A stretch of 64,000 nucleotides of DNA from assembly GCA_002633025.1 (NCBI GenBank), contig NMRB01000214.1, positions 130,063 through 194,062 on the forward strand, written 5' to 3'. Source of the stretch: Notospermus geniculatus. Lineage: Eukaryota > Nemertea > Pilidiophora > Heteronemertea > Lineidae. Both the position numbers and the translations under genes were made by a program. The notes below the pieces were generated by a model that was given only the letters and a program-made list of their open reading frames with translations, was not told where the DNA came from and did no database searches. Positions 50,601 to 62,500 of the stretch are shown piece by piece (positions within the stretch are counted from its first letter, which is position 1; each line of letters starts with the position of its first letter).

Positions 50601-53316
50601 TGTTGGTCCTTCTCCTACAGCTGTTGGACCTTCTTCTACAGCTGTTAGACCTTCTACAGCTGTTGGACCCTCTTCTACAGCTGTTGGACCCTTTTCTACA
50701 GCTGTTGGACCCTCTTCTACAGCTGTTGGTCCTTCTACAGCTGTTGGACCTTCTACAACTGTTGGACCTTCTTCAGTAAATCTTCTACAGCTGTTGGGCC
50801 TTCTCCTACAGTTGTTGGACCTTGAGTGAACTCAGACAATGCAACTTCCAAAAACTTGTTCCAGAGACCTACAGATATTTGCCTTGGTCAAACAAGAAAC
50901 TAATCCATGTAAATCAGAGGCCTATCATTTAACTAGGCCACAGGTAATTGATATGTGTGAATTATTGAAGGGAACAGATCACAAGCTCGACATTGATCTG
51001 ACAAATCATGTCCTAGTCATGTGCATGCAACATAAAATGGGGAATTCTCCTGAAGTTTCGTCCAGTCTTCCTTCCTGTGTAAAAACATTGGTTTTCCTGA
51101 CTGAAACAAAACTAGAACTGTTGACTGAGACAAAATGTATTGGGATACCTCAACAAGATGTAGTGGACTACAATCACAGTTTCTGCCATAACGTGTTCTT
51201 ACACAGAGTTCATTGACTTTCTAAAACTTCCCTTCATTACTTTGAGGATGGTGGTAACACTGACCACTTCCTCATGATACAGACAATGCTGAGGTGACCC
51301 AAACCACCAACTCACCGAGATTATCGCTTCCCTTCCACATCATTTCAAGAGTTTTCTCGGCTATTCTCTTCTTTCTGTCAGCATAGTCGATACGGGCAAA
51401 GAAAAGACCATCAAAACCCATCTGAAATTGAGGAATGTGATCAGTACGGGTAGTTACAACATAAACTTGGACACAAGGCAGAGAGAAAAATGTATTAGTC
51501 ATGACGAGGGTGGTTACTCTCCAAGGCTGGTGTCAACTGCTGTACATCAACCTTACATACATTACCTGTGCAAAGAGTGACGCCTGTTCCTTGGAGTGTC
51601 CGAATGGATCAATCTGCCAGGCCACCCGTGGACGGCCACAGTCACCAAAATTATCTCTGAGGAATTTAAATCCGAGGGTGTGTTGGTCGATGATGGCGTT
51701 ATAATGTGTGGAGGCTTCATCATTCATGCACCACCCTCCGAGAATGAATTCCAGCCGACCTGGAAATATACATATTTTTAGATGTCTAAGACAAGCAGAT
51801 GAGAAGATGCTTTGCATACCAACAGGATACTGATCGCCAAATACGAAACACATTCTTCCGTGAACTTGACACTAACCTTCATTAACAAGTTTTTTGACTC
51901 GATGACGGATGACATCATGTTGTTGATTCCACCAGCGATAGAAGAAAGCAATCTCGACGTAGATGAATCGTTTTTTAGGGTCCTTCAGGAGTTGATCAAT
52001 GACGCTATCAAGGATGTACTGAACACCCGCAAACTGGATGTCATTTCGAGCTGCAGAAAGAATGGTTAGAGACTTTCAGTCCGACTTAGTCAATTTGTGC
52101 ATTGGGATTGGTCAAGTTGGCAGTTATAGAATACATCCTTCATCATACAAGGGAATACTTACAGCCATAATAGTATTGATCAACTGTTTTAAGCCATCCA
52201 ACATCATCATGAGTGTGAGCAATCAGATGGACATTGACCATTCCTGGTTTGCCAAGGTCACATGTCTGCAATTAAACGCAACGGCGGGGAGATTCATGTC
52301 ATACTAGTTCATTTTTAACTTATTCATTCAGGCATTGGACAGTGCACACTCGAACATGCAATACAAGTATGATTGTCACTGATCGAACTGACTGCCCCTG
52401 TGTGGATGGATGCTGCTGCCCCCTGTCTGCGATTGGGGTTCATGTGAGAGTATAGCGGGCCAAGCCATGAGAAGTGCACTGAGTGTGTGCACGGAATAAG
52501 CAGCAGCAATGTACGGAGCTACCCTATGTCACTTCCCACCAGTTGGCCCACTACAGGCCTTGCCGTTTGACGGGCGCGATTTTGCATGCACCTCGCAAAC
52601 AATAGAAATTCTATTGTTTGTGAGGTGCATGCAAAATCGCGCCCGTCAAACGGCAAGGCCTGCCACTATACTCTAGGCTCTACAATAGATCCATAGCATC
52701 AATTGGGCCAAATGGAAAGAAATCATACTTTTAACATAATTTGTGTGAAACAAAATGTTTTCTTTTTGTTTTTGAAGCCCAATGTCATGAACATGTGTGC
52801 ATATTGTCAAAACGGCAAGAATGACGACGTGGAGTTGAAGTCACATGGTGCACAGTGTTGGTCGGAACGCTGTCACGTCATGCTACTGGAGGACCATGAC
52901 GTCCATGTGCTGGCTTGAAATCGACGAAAATTTGACATGAAAATCATTTAAATAATAATTTCTACAGTAGCACCTCTGATTTTTTATGTCTGTTACTCTG
53001 TAGGCCTACCAAAATGTTTTGTCAGAGAACATCTTTGTTTTCTAAAAGCACGTCTCTGATTTTGTAACCTACGTCTGTTTTGTCAATGTCTACTTTTTGC
53101 GGATGTAACCGCCCATACAGTGGTCCCCCATCAACAGATCAAACCACAACACATGAAGAACAGGAACCTGTGTAGCACGCAATATTCAAGCCCTACCTGA
53201 TAACCACATTGCGGAGCATCCACCTTCTTCCTTTCCCCAAAACAGCGATTCCAGGGCGTCCCAGTTGACCCACAAAAGGCAACGAAAAAGAGGGACAAAC
53301 ACACAAAAACTCTCAT
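44688..53316 (-). CDS. Truncated tandem duplicate of the alpha-mannosidase with junction-derived tail
   Basis: Exons 53197-53316, 52163-52265, 51877-52050, 51566-51759, 51316-51421, 50216-50313 or 49575-49675, 48470-48541, 48121-48237 or 47917-48033, 45562-45765, 45336-45408 and 45067-45106 match copy A exons 1-11 with intact splice sites and frame. Exon 12 starts at 44922 but homology stops at 44861. The frame then runs through 163 bp of unrelated junction DNA to a TGA at 44688. The predicted product is 511 residues: signal peptide, full GH38 barrel motifs (HTHDD, IDPFGHS, GSDF/GDDF, HHDAVSGT), then 57 novel residues replacing the C-terminal beta domains. Changes from copy A are few, including Tyr25Cys and one Leu to Met in exon 6a. 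It may be a pseudogene in the making or a short expressed form; the lost domains normally pack on the barrel, so activity is doubtful. Confidence 0.8.
44698..44860. other. Junction filler between duplication copies
   Basis: 163 bp, rich in A/T runs, with no match to either flank's homologous position. It separates the end of copy A from the start of copy B and supplies the novel tail codons and stop of the truncated mannosidase. Confidence 0.75.
46184..47605. mobile_element. pogo/Tigger-like MITE split by a nested transposon
   Basis: The left end CAGTGCACCCCCGCTCTTAC follows TA. The right end GTAATAGTGAGGGGGGACTG is its inverted partner, with TACGAACC/GGTTCGTA inside both. Without the nested element the outer unit is about 185 bp. 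A related relic with repeated ATAACGAACTCCC lies near 60449-60530. Confidence 0.8.
46298..47531. mobile_element. Non-autonomous DNA transposon, CTTGGAGG family, copy 2 (nested)
   Basis: A 1234-bp relative of 6209-7001 with the same ends (CTTGGAGGAATTATACTGAC and its inverse) and a perfect 7-bp target duplication CTATTAT (46291-46297, 47532-47538). It carries about 440 extra internal bases (roughly 46880-47340) missing from copy 1, with two weak open frames (minus 46703-46993; plus 47047-47337) that match no transposase I recognise. Confidence 0.88.
50568..50824. repeat. Minisatellite, copy B
   Basis: Same CTACAGCTGTTGGACC array as 40797-41051, in the equivalent intron, with the same number and order of units apart from point changes, so no unit has been gained or lost since duplication. 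Confidence 0.9.
52554..52662. mobile_element. Near-perfect 109-bp palindrome inserted only in copy B
   Basis: 54-bp arms (CAGGCCTTGCCGTTTGACGG...) with one mismatch around a single base at 52608. Copy A has the empty site GGCCCACTATACTCC; copy B shows a duplicated CCACTA on both sides. A recent palindromic insertion. Confidence 0.88.
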
Positions 53317-53375
53317 TTTTCGCGTTCTGTCCCTGCGGCTTGTGCGGTACTTCGGTCACGCACCTGAGGTTTGAC

Positions 53376-53412
53376 CACGTGATATCAACAATCCCGTGAT
53401 TCTACCCACGTG
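53376..53412. promoter_or_regulatory. Paired CACGTG boxes upstream of truncated mannosidase copy B
   Basis: CACGTG at 53376-53381 and 53407-53412, in the same layout as copy A, 60-96 bp upstream of the start codon. A small insertion (CTTGTG) lies between the boxes and the start. Confidence 0.6.
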
Positions 53413-53940
53413 ACTCCGTGTAACAGTAAAGGTTATCCTCTGGAAAAGTGTCAGCCTCTACTACTTCCGTATTGGTTTCCGATGCCACCGCCGCCAGGGG
53501 AAGCGGTGGCATTGGAAACCAATACGGCACGCTTCTACTCCATGAGTGAATTTTGATGGCATCTGCATGATCTGAGAGTCAAAAGGCCTACCGAGTCGAA
53601 TCAATTAAACTGAGTACCTATTCTCGACAGAAGATGTCGCCTCGATCGCTTGACCAACGGGTTTTGGGAGAACGGCTGCTCGAGGGCGTGGGCACCTGAC
53701 ATTTCATGATTTAAGCCGATGTGTAATTAGTGTTATAATGGTGAAAGAGTTTGTCGTTTTGGGATTTTAGGGTACTGCCTTCCAAAAAGATATCGACCCC
53801 ACGCCGAGCGAATTACGAATTACGAAATTACGAAAGCTTTATAAAGAACAAAGCCATAATACTACAAAAACAAGAGCTGTGCGCAGCTATTAACAAGAAC
53901 GGGGGGGGGGGNCTAGATATCACTGGCCAATAAAGAAGCA

Positions 53941-55807
53941 CTAGGAACACCTCTTCAAGATACACATCAGCACATATTTGGCATCCTTTCTATACCGCGA
54001 CCCGCCCCCGATACAGTACAAGAAGAAATTTATGGCAAAATTGAAATTCAATAAGTTGAGAAGATTCCAGGCTTGAAGAAAAAATCTTTTGCGCCAGTAC
54101 AAACTACCCGACGAATACATTGCTGCCACTGCGGGCATCCTCATTATCACGGTGTAAAACCTGTACGGTGACGTTAAGATGACGTAGGCAAAACTCACGG
54201 TGATGAGCATGCGCGTGAGATGTCCCGTTTCTTTCCGTATCCGGTCACGTGCGCTGTCTTGCATTCCCGCTTTAAGCGCTTTCCTTTCCTTCGATGCACT
54301 TTGAAGTGTTGTAATAATTGTGATATTGCAGATTAAAATGATGATAAAGGGGCCAAATGACCCGAACACCAACTGTACGGTGGAGACAAAGAGTTCGAGT
54401 GGTGGATGATTAGGAATCGAAATATAAACGACATACGACCCTAGAAAATAGAACAATGGATTGAGAGATCATTTCATTTATTATAGATTATAGTTTTTTT
54501 ATATGAAGGCAAGAAGAAAGACAGAGGGAAGAAGTATCGGTACGTCTGCAGTGGAAGACAGAAACTCTAATGAGAAAAGAGAACCTGTGTCCATTAATAG
54601 AGAACGGGGAGGAATCGACGTCACCACTTGGTGCCAGCACGATCAGAGGTGTCAAATCACACGCGGCGGCGCCATCAGGAACGTGGCGACCCCCCTCCAC
54701 TGTGCAACGTGTTCTGAGGTCTTGAAGTTGCTCGGAGGCGCAAGCGCGCTCAGGTCGACAAAATCGGCAACTGATCAGTCACTCGCCGGAAGCCCCTTTA
54801 TACCCGCGATGGTTTCTGTCGCCGAACACCCAAATTAGAGGCAACCGTAGGTAGGAAATAGATGAATCATCTTACCTAAAACTGGATCGTGGAAATAACG
54901 AGTAGCGAACAACAGGTGGATATTAAGCGACACGATTATGACGGCGGTGACAATCACTGTCCTCTTGGCCCGTGCGGCGGTACAAACACTGGCAGCCTTC
55001 ATCGGGAATACGACAGCAAACATGCGGTCAACCGACATCTCGACCAGGAGAACGCTAGACAGCATAGCACTCGCGTATTGAGAATAGCTGAGAAGCCTAA
55101 AACGAACAAAATTTTCGGAACGTCAGTCTATAGGTGGATGATTGTTCGGCCTTTTATCCAAATAATCCCATGCCTTACCATTGCTTCGGCCATGACGTCA
55201 GGCTGTCTGGTAACAGGTAGATCTACTATCGACGACGAATTGCCACACCAAAAATGGTAATGGTAGGCTATACTGGCTTTTTAAATCTGTTTGAACCAGT
55301 TTGAGAATATCAGAGGTTGTTAGCTCTCGCTCCCTTCGTCACCCCACACAAACCTTTGTATGCGGTGGCGGGGGGAGCGAACATTAAGAACCACTGATTA
55401 TAGGAGGTCCATCGCAGAATGCTTTGAACCGAAAATGAGACCAACGCTGTGGACACCAGGGTTAGGTATCATGACGGTCGTAACGCAGCCTACCTCATCG
55501 GTAATTCCGGTGATGTGATGACACCAGAGTCTAACAAATTGATAAGGGTAACTCCCCAAGCCACCTCGACAAGGTGGGCCGTATCGGCAACAGCCAGAGC
55601 AATCATGTAGATACACGGGGAGAGTTTTCTGTTGTGTTCTCTCCTGGCGACGAGGATGGCCATCACATTCCCTGGTATACCGATCACCACAGGCACCAGC
55701 CATGAGAACATCACCTTGTAAAGATCACCTGTAGGTTCATCTTCTGAATTTAGGAGTCCTTCGATGGTAGAAACGGTGATGTTAGGAAACATCATATTGG
55801 GAGCCAT
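53941..55807 (-). CDS. Rhodopsin-like GPCR (putative peptide receptor), gene 2
   Basis: Three exons, 55494-55807, 54876-55096 and 53941-54440, join in frame to 344 residues. Exon 1: extracellular N-terminus with NIT glycosylation site, TM1 (VPVVIGIPGNVMAILVA) and TM2 (YMIALAVAD). Exon 2: TM3 ending in SVDRMFAVVFP, where DRM replaces DRY, and TM4. Exon 3: TM5, a basic third loop (RDRIRKETGH), TM6 (LTSPYRFY in place of CWxP) and TM7 ending NFAINFFLYC, a variant of NPxxY. It is a family A receptor of the type grouped with invertebrate FMRFamide/thyroliberin-like orphans; the ligand is unknown. It is a close tandem paralogue of 56455-58718. An N sits just beyond its 3' end (53912). Confidence 0.88.
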
Positions 55808-56454
55808 TTCTCAGGACAAACGGTCTTGTTTTGATAAACAGCAATATCGACGACTCAATTAGAACTCAAGATATCGCTTAGTTTCCAAGATCGCCCATTT
55901 CCTGGGATATTGCTGTCATTCATGCTTCAAACGTCTTTTCCACTTCGTCTTCCTTCCTCCAAAAATAAATTCGAAGTCGTCACAGCAGAAGTATTACCTG
56001 CCGGTCCATCAAGAGCCCTCGACGACATTTCACTCCACTCTCAATTCATCCGACATGGATTGTATCAATTAAAGAATAATTTGTACAGTTTGTCGCTGCG
56101 TTCACAGATATGCAAGAGAGAATGGCGTCTTTACCGGTCATCGACGGATGGTTCTGTAAGATTACTGGTCAGGAGATCCAAAAATCTCCCTGTTCCTGAA
56201 CCTGTTGCCCGCCATGCTCAGCGTCTCACGTCTCAACTTCATTCCAAACATTGAAAAGCGACGTTAATAAGTTTATAAACTTATTATTGAGTGTTTTATA
56301 TATATAGAGGTATCAATTATAGCGGAGGAAAATTGATAAAAATATCCGCATTTGAAACCAGTCGCTGCATTTGTCGCTGAGTGACGAATCCAAAACACAG
56401 AAAAACTAAAAGGACATTGTATGCCTACCTAATTAGAACTGTGGCCAAAAACAC

Positions 56455-58718
56455 TTAACGTAAGCAACATTTTGGGATGGATTTCAGCACATATTTGGCA
56501 TCGTTTCTGTATCGTGACCCGCCCCCGATACAGTACAAGAAGAAATTAATGGCAAAGTTTAAATTCATTATGTTCATGAGGTTCCAAGCTTGCAGAAGAA
56601 ACCTTTTTCGCCAGTACAAACTGCCCGATGAATATATCGCTGCCACGACGGGGATTTTCACAACTATATAGTAAAACCTGTACGGCAATGTCAAAATGAC
56701 GTAGGCAAAACTCACTGCTATGAGCATGCGCGTGAGATGTCCTGTTTCTTTCCGTATCCGGTCACGCGCGCTGTCTTGCATTGCCGCTTTTAGCGCTTTC
56801 CTTTCCTTCGAAGCACTTTGAAGTGTTGTAATGATTGTGACATTGCAGATTAAAATGACGATAAAGGGGCCAAATGACCCGAACACCATCTGAATGCTGG
56901 ACACCAAGAGTTCGAGTGGTGGATTATTTGGAATCGAAATGTAAATTGCATATGTACCTAGAAAATAAGCATACATGTATGTTGGTAACTGACCAGTGGC
57001 CGGGCACGCAGCTAAACCGTGAGTTTAAAGGTTAAAGTCGCCCTGCACTGGCAACACTTTTCCAATATGCAGAGTAACAACACCTTGTTAAAGAAATGTT
57101 CTCTCGTGCTGTAATTTGTTGGCCATTCTTGCGTAAACTCATATCCAGAAATATAGCACAAAGGCGACACAACAAAATATGATATAAAAGCAGAGGTTGT
57201 CCTCCAGAATTTTTGCAAATTTTCGACCCCAATCGGGGTCTTCTTCAGGCAGGCACTTTCTTGGTAGTATTTTGCAAGAAAGTGCCTGCCTGATGAAGAC
57301 CCCGGTTGGGGTCGAAAATTTGCAAAAATTCTGGAGGACGACCTCTGCTTTTATATAATATCTTGCGTAAACTCATACCTCCAATAGGTTGTAATGTGAA
57401 AAGCTTACCTAAAACTGGATCGTGGAAATAACGAGTAGCGAACAACAGGTGGATATTGAGCGACACGATTATGACGGCGGTGACAATCACTGTCCTCTTC
57501 GCCCGTGCGGCGGTACAAACACTGGCAGCCTTCATCGGGAATACGACAGCAAACATGCGGTCAACCGACATCTCAACCAGGAGAACGCTAGACAGCATAG
57601 CACTCGCGTATTGAGAATAGACAACGAATCTACAATGAATGCAGCAGATGTTAAAGTGTGTTGAATTCTTTTTACCACGCAATATCTTGAGCATTTTTTT
57701 TCTATCTACATGTACGTGCATGATATTGTTGTGCCGAGGCTCCACAAGGCGTCCCAAAACGGCCTACCATTGAAATCATTTTGAGGGTAAAACCTTTTTG
57801 TGACACCCCCTATAACCAGAGACATTGTATTTTCCAAAAGCAGGCAACATGAAGACAAGGCCTCGGGATGTTTGGCTATCAACGATTCATAAAATCGAAA
57901 AATTCAGTTCGATTAACAAACAGTTTGTCAACTGAGGGTTAATGAAACCCGATGGTTATCTTAGCCATCGTTTAAAAAATCGGCCAAAGTGACTTTAAGC
58001 TAATGGTACCTTTAACCAAATGGAAAATGCATTGAAGTTAATGGCACCATTAGCTTAAAATCGCTTTACGAAACAGGCCCATGGTCTTCTCTAGCTGTCT
58101 ATTCACTACGGAAACACCGAGATATGGAGAACACTAGATAATGTTACACCGGTGTGACATCGCAAGTGTTTCCGTATGTCAGTATTTCCCCTAATTGTTC
58201 GGGAAATTGTGGCAGGTATACCGACACGTTTCTCTGTGTCCCGTATTGTCAAGTGGCAGCTTATTCTGTCAGACAATAGTAAGGGAACACTAACTTGCAG
58301 ATGGGCAACACTCAGAAACGTTACATCGAGTTACGACCATAAATACGTGTATAAATGTGTAGAGAATGAAAAGATGTACGACGTCCTTGCTGAGAGTGCT
58401 GAAGGGTTGAGCTTACCTCGTCGGCCACTCAGGTGATGTTACGATACCAGAGTCCAACAAATTCACCAGGGTAACTCCCCAAGCCACCTCGACAAGGTGG
58501 GCCGTATCGGCAACAGCCAGAGCAATCATGTAGATACACGGGGAGAGTTTTTTATTGTGTTCTCTGCTGGCGACGAGGATGGCCATCACATTCCCTGGTA
58601 TACCGATCACTACAGGCACCAGCCATGAGAACATCACCTTGTAAAGATCACCTGTAGGTTCAGTCGAACTTGACGACAGTCCGTCGAGGGGTGAAACACT
58701 GAAGTTAGGTAACATCAT
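56455..58718 (-). CDS. Rhodopsin-like GPCR (putative peptide receptor), gene 1
   Basis: Exons 58417-58718, 57409-57629 and 56455-56957 give 341 residues. Exon phases and the length of exon 2 (221 bp) are identical to gene 2. It has an N-terminal NFS glycosylation site, TM1 with IPGNV, TM2 LAVAD, TM3 SVDRMFAVVFP, TM6 LTLPYRFYYIV and TM7 NFAINFFLYCIGGGSRYR leading into helix 8. Exon 2 is almost identical to that of gene 2 while exon 3 is more diverged, hinting at gene conversion. Intron 2 carries a long palindrome (57182-57356). Expected at the plasma membrane coupling to G proteins; ligand unknown. Confidence 0.88.
57182..57356. repeat. Long palindrome in GPCR gene 1 intron 2
   Basis: Arms of about 75-80 bp (ATATAAAAGCAGAGG... 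and inverse) with few mismatches. The arms include TTGCAAATTTTCGACCCC, also seen singly near 13003-13022. A 16-bp direct repeat, CTTGCGTAAACTCATA, flanks the region (57128-57143, 57362-57377), consistent with insertion of a foldback element. Confidence 0.8.
58095..58330. repeat. Dispersed repeat, copy 2 (relative at 30470-30690)
   Basis: Reverse-complement relative of 30470-30690 (GTCCCGTATTGTCAAG, TCAGACAATAGTAAGGGAAC). It has ACGGAAACAC at its left and GTGTTTCCGT inside, so it may be a decayed inverted-repeat element. It lies in GPCR gene 1 intron 1. Confidence 0.6.
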
Positions 58719-59254
58719 ATTGGGACTCGCTCACGGATTCTCAGAGTAGGCCTCGCAGCAGGGATGTAAACCTCTAGGAAACTTTCTAAGATCGGTCATG
58801 CTGTAGGATATTGCGGTCATTCATGCCCCAAACCTCGCATCGACTTCATCTTCCTACTACAAAGTAAATCAAACTTATGATGAGGTAACCAGGCATCGAA
58901 GGATGGCCAAGCGAAGATCACAGCTAGGTCTCGACCAGGCAGGGAAAATCTGGCTTCCACGGCCTCAAAGTTACCATTGTTTATTGGTCTGAACTCTATT
59001 TTGATGTTGACACGCCACGTTGAATAACAAACTTGTTATTGCGATACGTATAGAAATTTCAATTTTAGTAACAACGCATTTAACACATTTTCCCTTCAAT
59101 GAAACCAAATATCTTATGGTGAGATTATTGCTACCCATCGTCCAAATAAAGAAGTCATCGAATTTCTGTCACCTCTGAGTTCATTCATCAGATCAATACA
59201 TATGTCTGGTTAATGTGACTCTTACGTCACTAAAGTGTGAATGTGGTAAGAAAT

Positions 59255-59260
59255 TTTATT
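59255..59260 (-). terminator. Possible poly(A) signal of the DHRS11-like gene
   Basis: AATAAA on the minus strand about 295 nt beyond the stop at 59553. A canonical hexamer, but no independent support. Confidence 0.4.
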
Positions 59261-59552
59261 AAAAGTCCTAACACCTCATTCTTCAACAACCGTCAAGAAA
59301 TTTCTCGTGTCCGCACCTTCCCCATCTCAAATGAGGGAGAAAGCGCGAGAATGCCTGTTTTTCACTTCTAAAATCGCTGTAGAGTCCCGTATCACAGATG
59401 TCGCCCCCCGGCCGGGATGTCGCCCTAAAAGTCTGCCTGACGAACGTAAAAACAGTATTTCCGCTGAATATCAGTGGGAGGATGGCGTTATGTCAGCAGA
59501 TAGTGTTCGTCACCCCTTAAATGAATTGGACTTTCTGAGGTCCGTCAGGGGC

Positions 59553-62500
59553 CTACTCCGATTGGCCGAGTGGGCGCATCAAGACATCGTGTATCTGAAA
59601 GAAAGAAGGCATATGATTGGCTGAGACTGACTTCTGACCTCAATCTGCATATTTCAACGGTTCCTTCTGCCAAATTCCAACAGTATCCTACCTGGACGTG
59701 AGGTGGGGATGAAAGTATGGATACAACAGTGTCAGCGATGTCCTGACCTGCAATGCCCTGAAAGTAAATGAAGGGTTTAGCGAAAGGTTCCAAGTGTTTC
59801 AAAGCTTTTAGTGCAACTGGAATCCACTCACCTGCAACCTGACAAAAAGGCAAGGCGAATGTGGCCCAAAACCAGTGGAATCGAATCCGTGATCTCTCGG
59901 TCTCGTGACCGATGCTCAACATTGCGCCACCGCGCAAGACCATTGGTCGAGCACAATGCTCCAAACACAAGTGGTTTTCACGAGTGCGTTGAGCCTGAAT
60001 ATTGCTGGGTGACCTCTTAGATAAGGAAGTACGGTATATTGTTGGTGCGTGTACCTTGAAAGAGTCTCCACTCGTAGATGGCTTTCTTCCGCGTTGGAAC
60101 TGGTTTTGCATTACCCCGGGTGATATTTGCTAAAAGTTATAATAAAAGAGCGAAGAGAAGTTTAATTTTGAATCTCTGACTACGTATGAATTGAACGAGG
60201 AAACGACTCGGTTCTTGTGTTTGTGTCATTTATGTTGAAGCTACTCTAAAGTCATGTTTAAGATGTCAGTTTGAGAGCATATTGTGACTTCTTACCGAGA
60301 CCTTGATGTGTGACTTCATATCCGTGAGTTCCCGTCGTAGTCCCTCGGTCATGGCGGTCAGGGCGAACTTCGTTGCTGCATAAAAATGGGTTGACCCGTC
60401 ACGATCAACACGATGGCCGGATAATCTGGAAGGTATTTGTTATACATTCCAACTATTACGAACCTCCTTATAACGAACTCCCGACTATATAACGAACTCC
60501 CCTCCCGCCGACGTTCATTTCGCAGTTAAGCTGGGCATTCCCACACTCTTAAAAAATTCTTGTCACCGCAACTTGTCTGCGAATATTGATGAGATGCTTT
60601 AGTCAGTCTGACGAATTACGTCATTCATGACACGATTTACTTGTCATGGGGAGTCGCACATCTCTGTGACGAGTTCAGTTTGTCCAGTTGACAAGATCTC
60701 TAGTTATGGCGATAAGTTGCAGGTGCCAGGACATTATTGCGCATGCGCTTCCCTCACATTTATCGCTCAATTTCTTGAACTCTAAGCATGCTGCCACCAT
60801 CATTGCCTCATTAGCCACGAGGGTTTAGGGGTTATGTCTAGTAGTTTGTATATTCCATAGGTCGTAGGTTCGAATCCCGCCGTATAGGCCCAGAAATTTG
60901 GGAGGGTTTTTCTTTCATATGTACCTGTTGTTAGTACTTGTAACTACCGCATATCGGTCTCTCGGCGCATAATTTTTAATTTTTGTGTAGCCTGAATGAC
61001 GAGATGTATTTGTTTCAATGATAAGATGTTTCTTTTCCGAGGATGACAAGTTAAAAACTTGTCAATTGACGAGATAGACCCTGTCAATTTAAGCATATTC
61101 TGAGAACAAGTTCCAGCTTGTCAGTACGACGAGAAATTTTTTAGAGTGCAGTATTCGTTCATGGACGGAAGCGCAAGAGCTTTATAGACAAATAGCCTAT
61201 CAAACTGCGGTTTTGGTGTATCATGTGTAATACATGTAATCAAGAATATATAAGTACCAAGAATGTACTTATATATTCTTGATGTAATTGATAAAAGATG
61301 GCTCTGTATCAAGAATATTGCTCTTACCCGTTGATGTTAATTATGTGTCCATCATCCACATTAAATTTTTTCATGGAATTTATTGCTTCTCTCGAGCATA
61401 TAGCTGTACCAAGGACGTTTGTCTGAAACAGATAATCGCCGCACTCTTTAAGAGTGAAGAACGTAGAAAAACCCAATGTCAGGCAAAAACCTCCTAATCC
61501 AAAAATGTTCCCATGGTTAAATATGTGCAACAGATATCCTATCAAGCGGCCGTGACAGAAAAATGATATCGATGCACCATGGCGGCTTCCTTCCAGAAAA
61601 AACACGAGAGGAATTCACGTAAATGTCTCGTTCGACACCTACTGTATGTTATATGTTCTCCTCATGAGCTTAGTCATGGCTCGTACCGCTAAGCTATACG
61701 TACATTTCTGCAAACATCAGACAGCTGGGAAAGTCATGCTCACATAGGAATGGAGGTAGCCGCGATTACCTCTGGTATATGTAGGAATAGGAGAGAGAAG
61801 GCAGACAAAATATAACATCAGGATACGCCGGGGGCAAACGCACACAGCTTGTACTGTCAAAGTAAAACTAGGCCTACCTTCTTCCTCAGCGGCAGAAGGG
61901 GTGGGGTACATTTATGAGCATATAACCTCGTTCCTCTTCGTCCACTCATAAGAACGTTTGTGTGAATGGATGAGGGGAACGAGGTAAAAACCCTGCCGTC
62001 GGAGGGTGCTTACATCAAGCATTGCTTTCCAGTCCTCTGTCTTGCCAGTGGTTAGTGACGCGCCAATGGCGAGTCCGGCTGCATTGACCAAGACGTCCAC
62101 GCCGCCATATTTGTCGTTCACCTTTTCTATCATGGCAAGGACTTCGTCCTCTTTGGTGACGTCACACCCATAAACGGAACCGGAACCATAATGATTCAAT
62201 TCTTCCGCCGAGGCCTGTGGAACAAACAAATTCAGAGAATCACGTGATCAGGTTTACTCAACTCACTTAACCGAGATATTAGATTCATAATTTATTTTCA
62301 ATGGAATTTGACTCTAGATATGCAACGACTGAGGCGCCTGTACTGGCCCGACCTTCAGTCCAGCAGCACAGTCATGTGTATTTCACCAGACAAGCCATGT
62401 TTGTTGCATGCCACAGCAGATCAGTCTGACAGTGTCCATAAACTGGTGATTTCGGACAAACAAAAAGGCAAAAACGACATCTTGACTTTCTGCTGGGCAC

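Larger units (their letters stand above)
44861..54483. repeat. Tandem segmental duplication, copy B (9.6 kb)
   Basis: Counterpart of 36412-44697. It is longer because of a nested transposon insertion at 46184-47605 and a palindrome at 52554-52662, both missing from copy A. Beyond 54483 sequence continues into the rest of the GPCR gene, so copy B keeps the ancestral upstream neighbour. Confidence 0.95.

Noticed and set aside
59307-59624. Plus-strand 105-codon frame near the DHRS11-like 3' end
   Set aside because: Overlaps the last DHRS11-like exon in antisense and matches no family.
60830-60895. B-box GGTTCGAATCC on the plus strand suggesting a tRNA gene
   Set aside because: Acceptor and D stems cannot be paired; only the T-arm is convincing.
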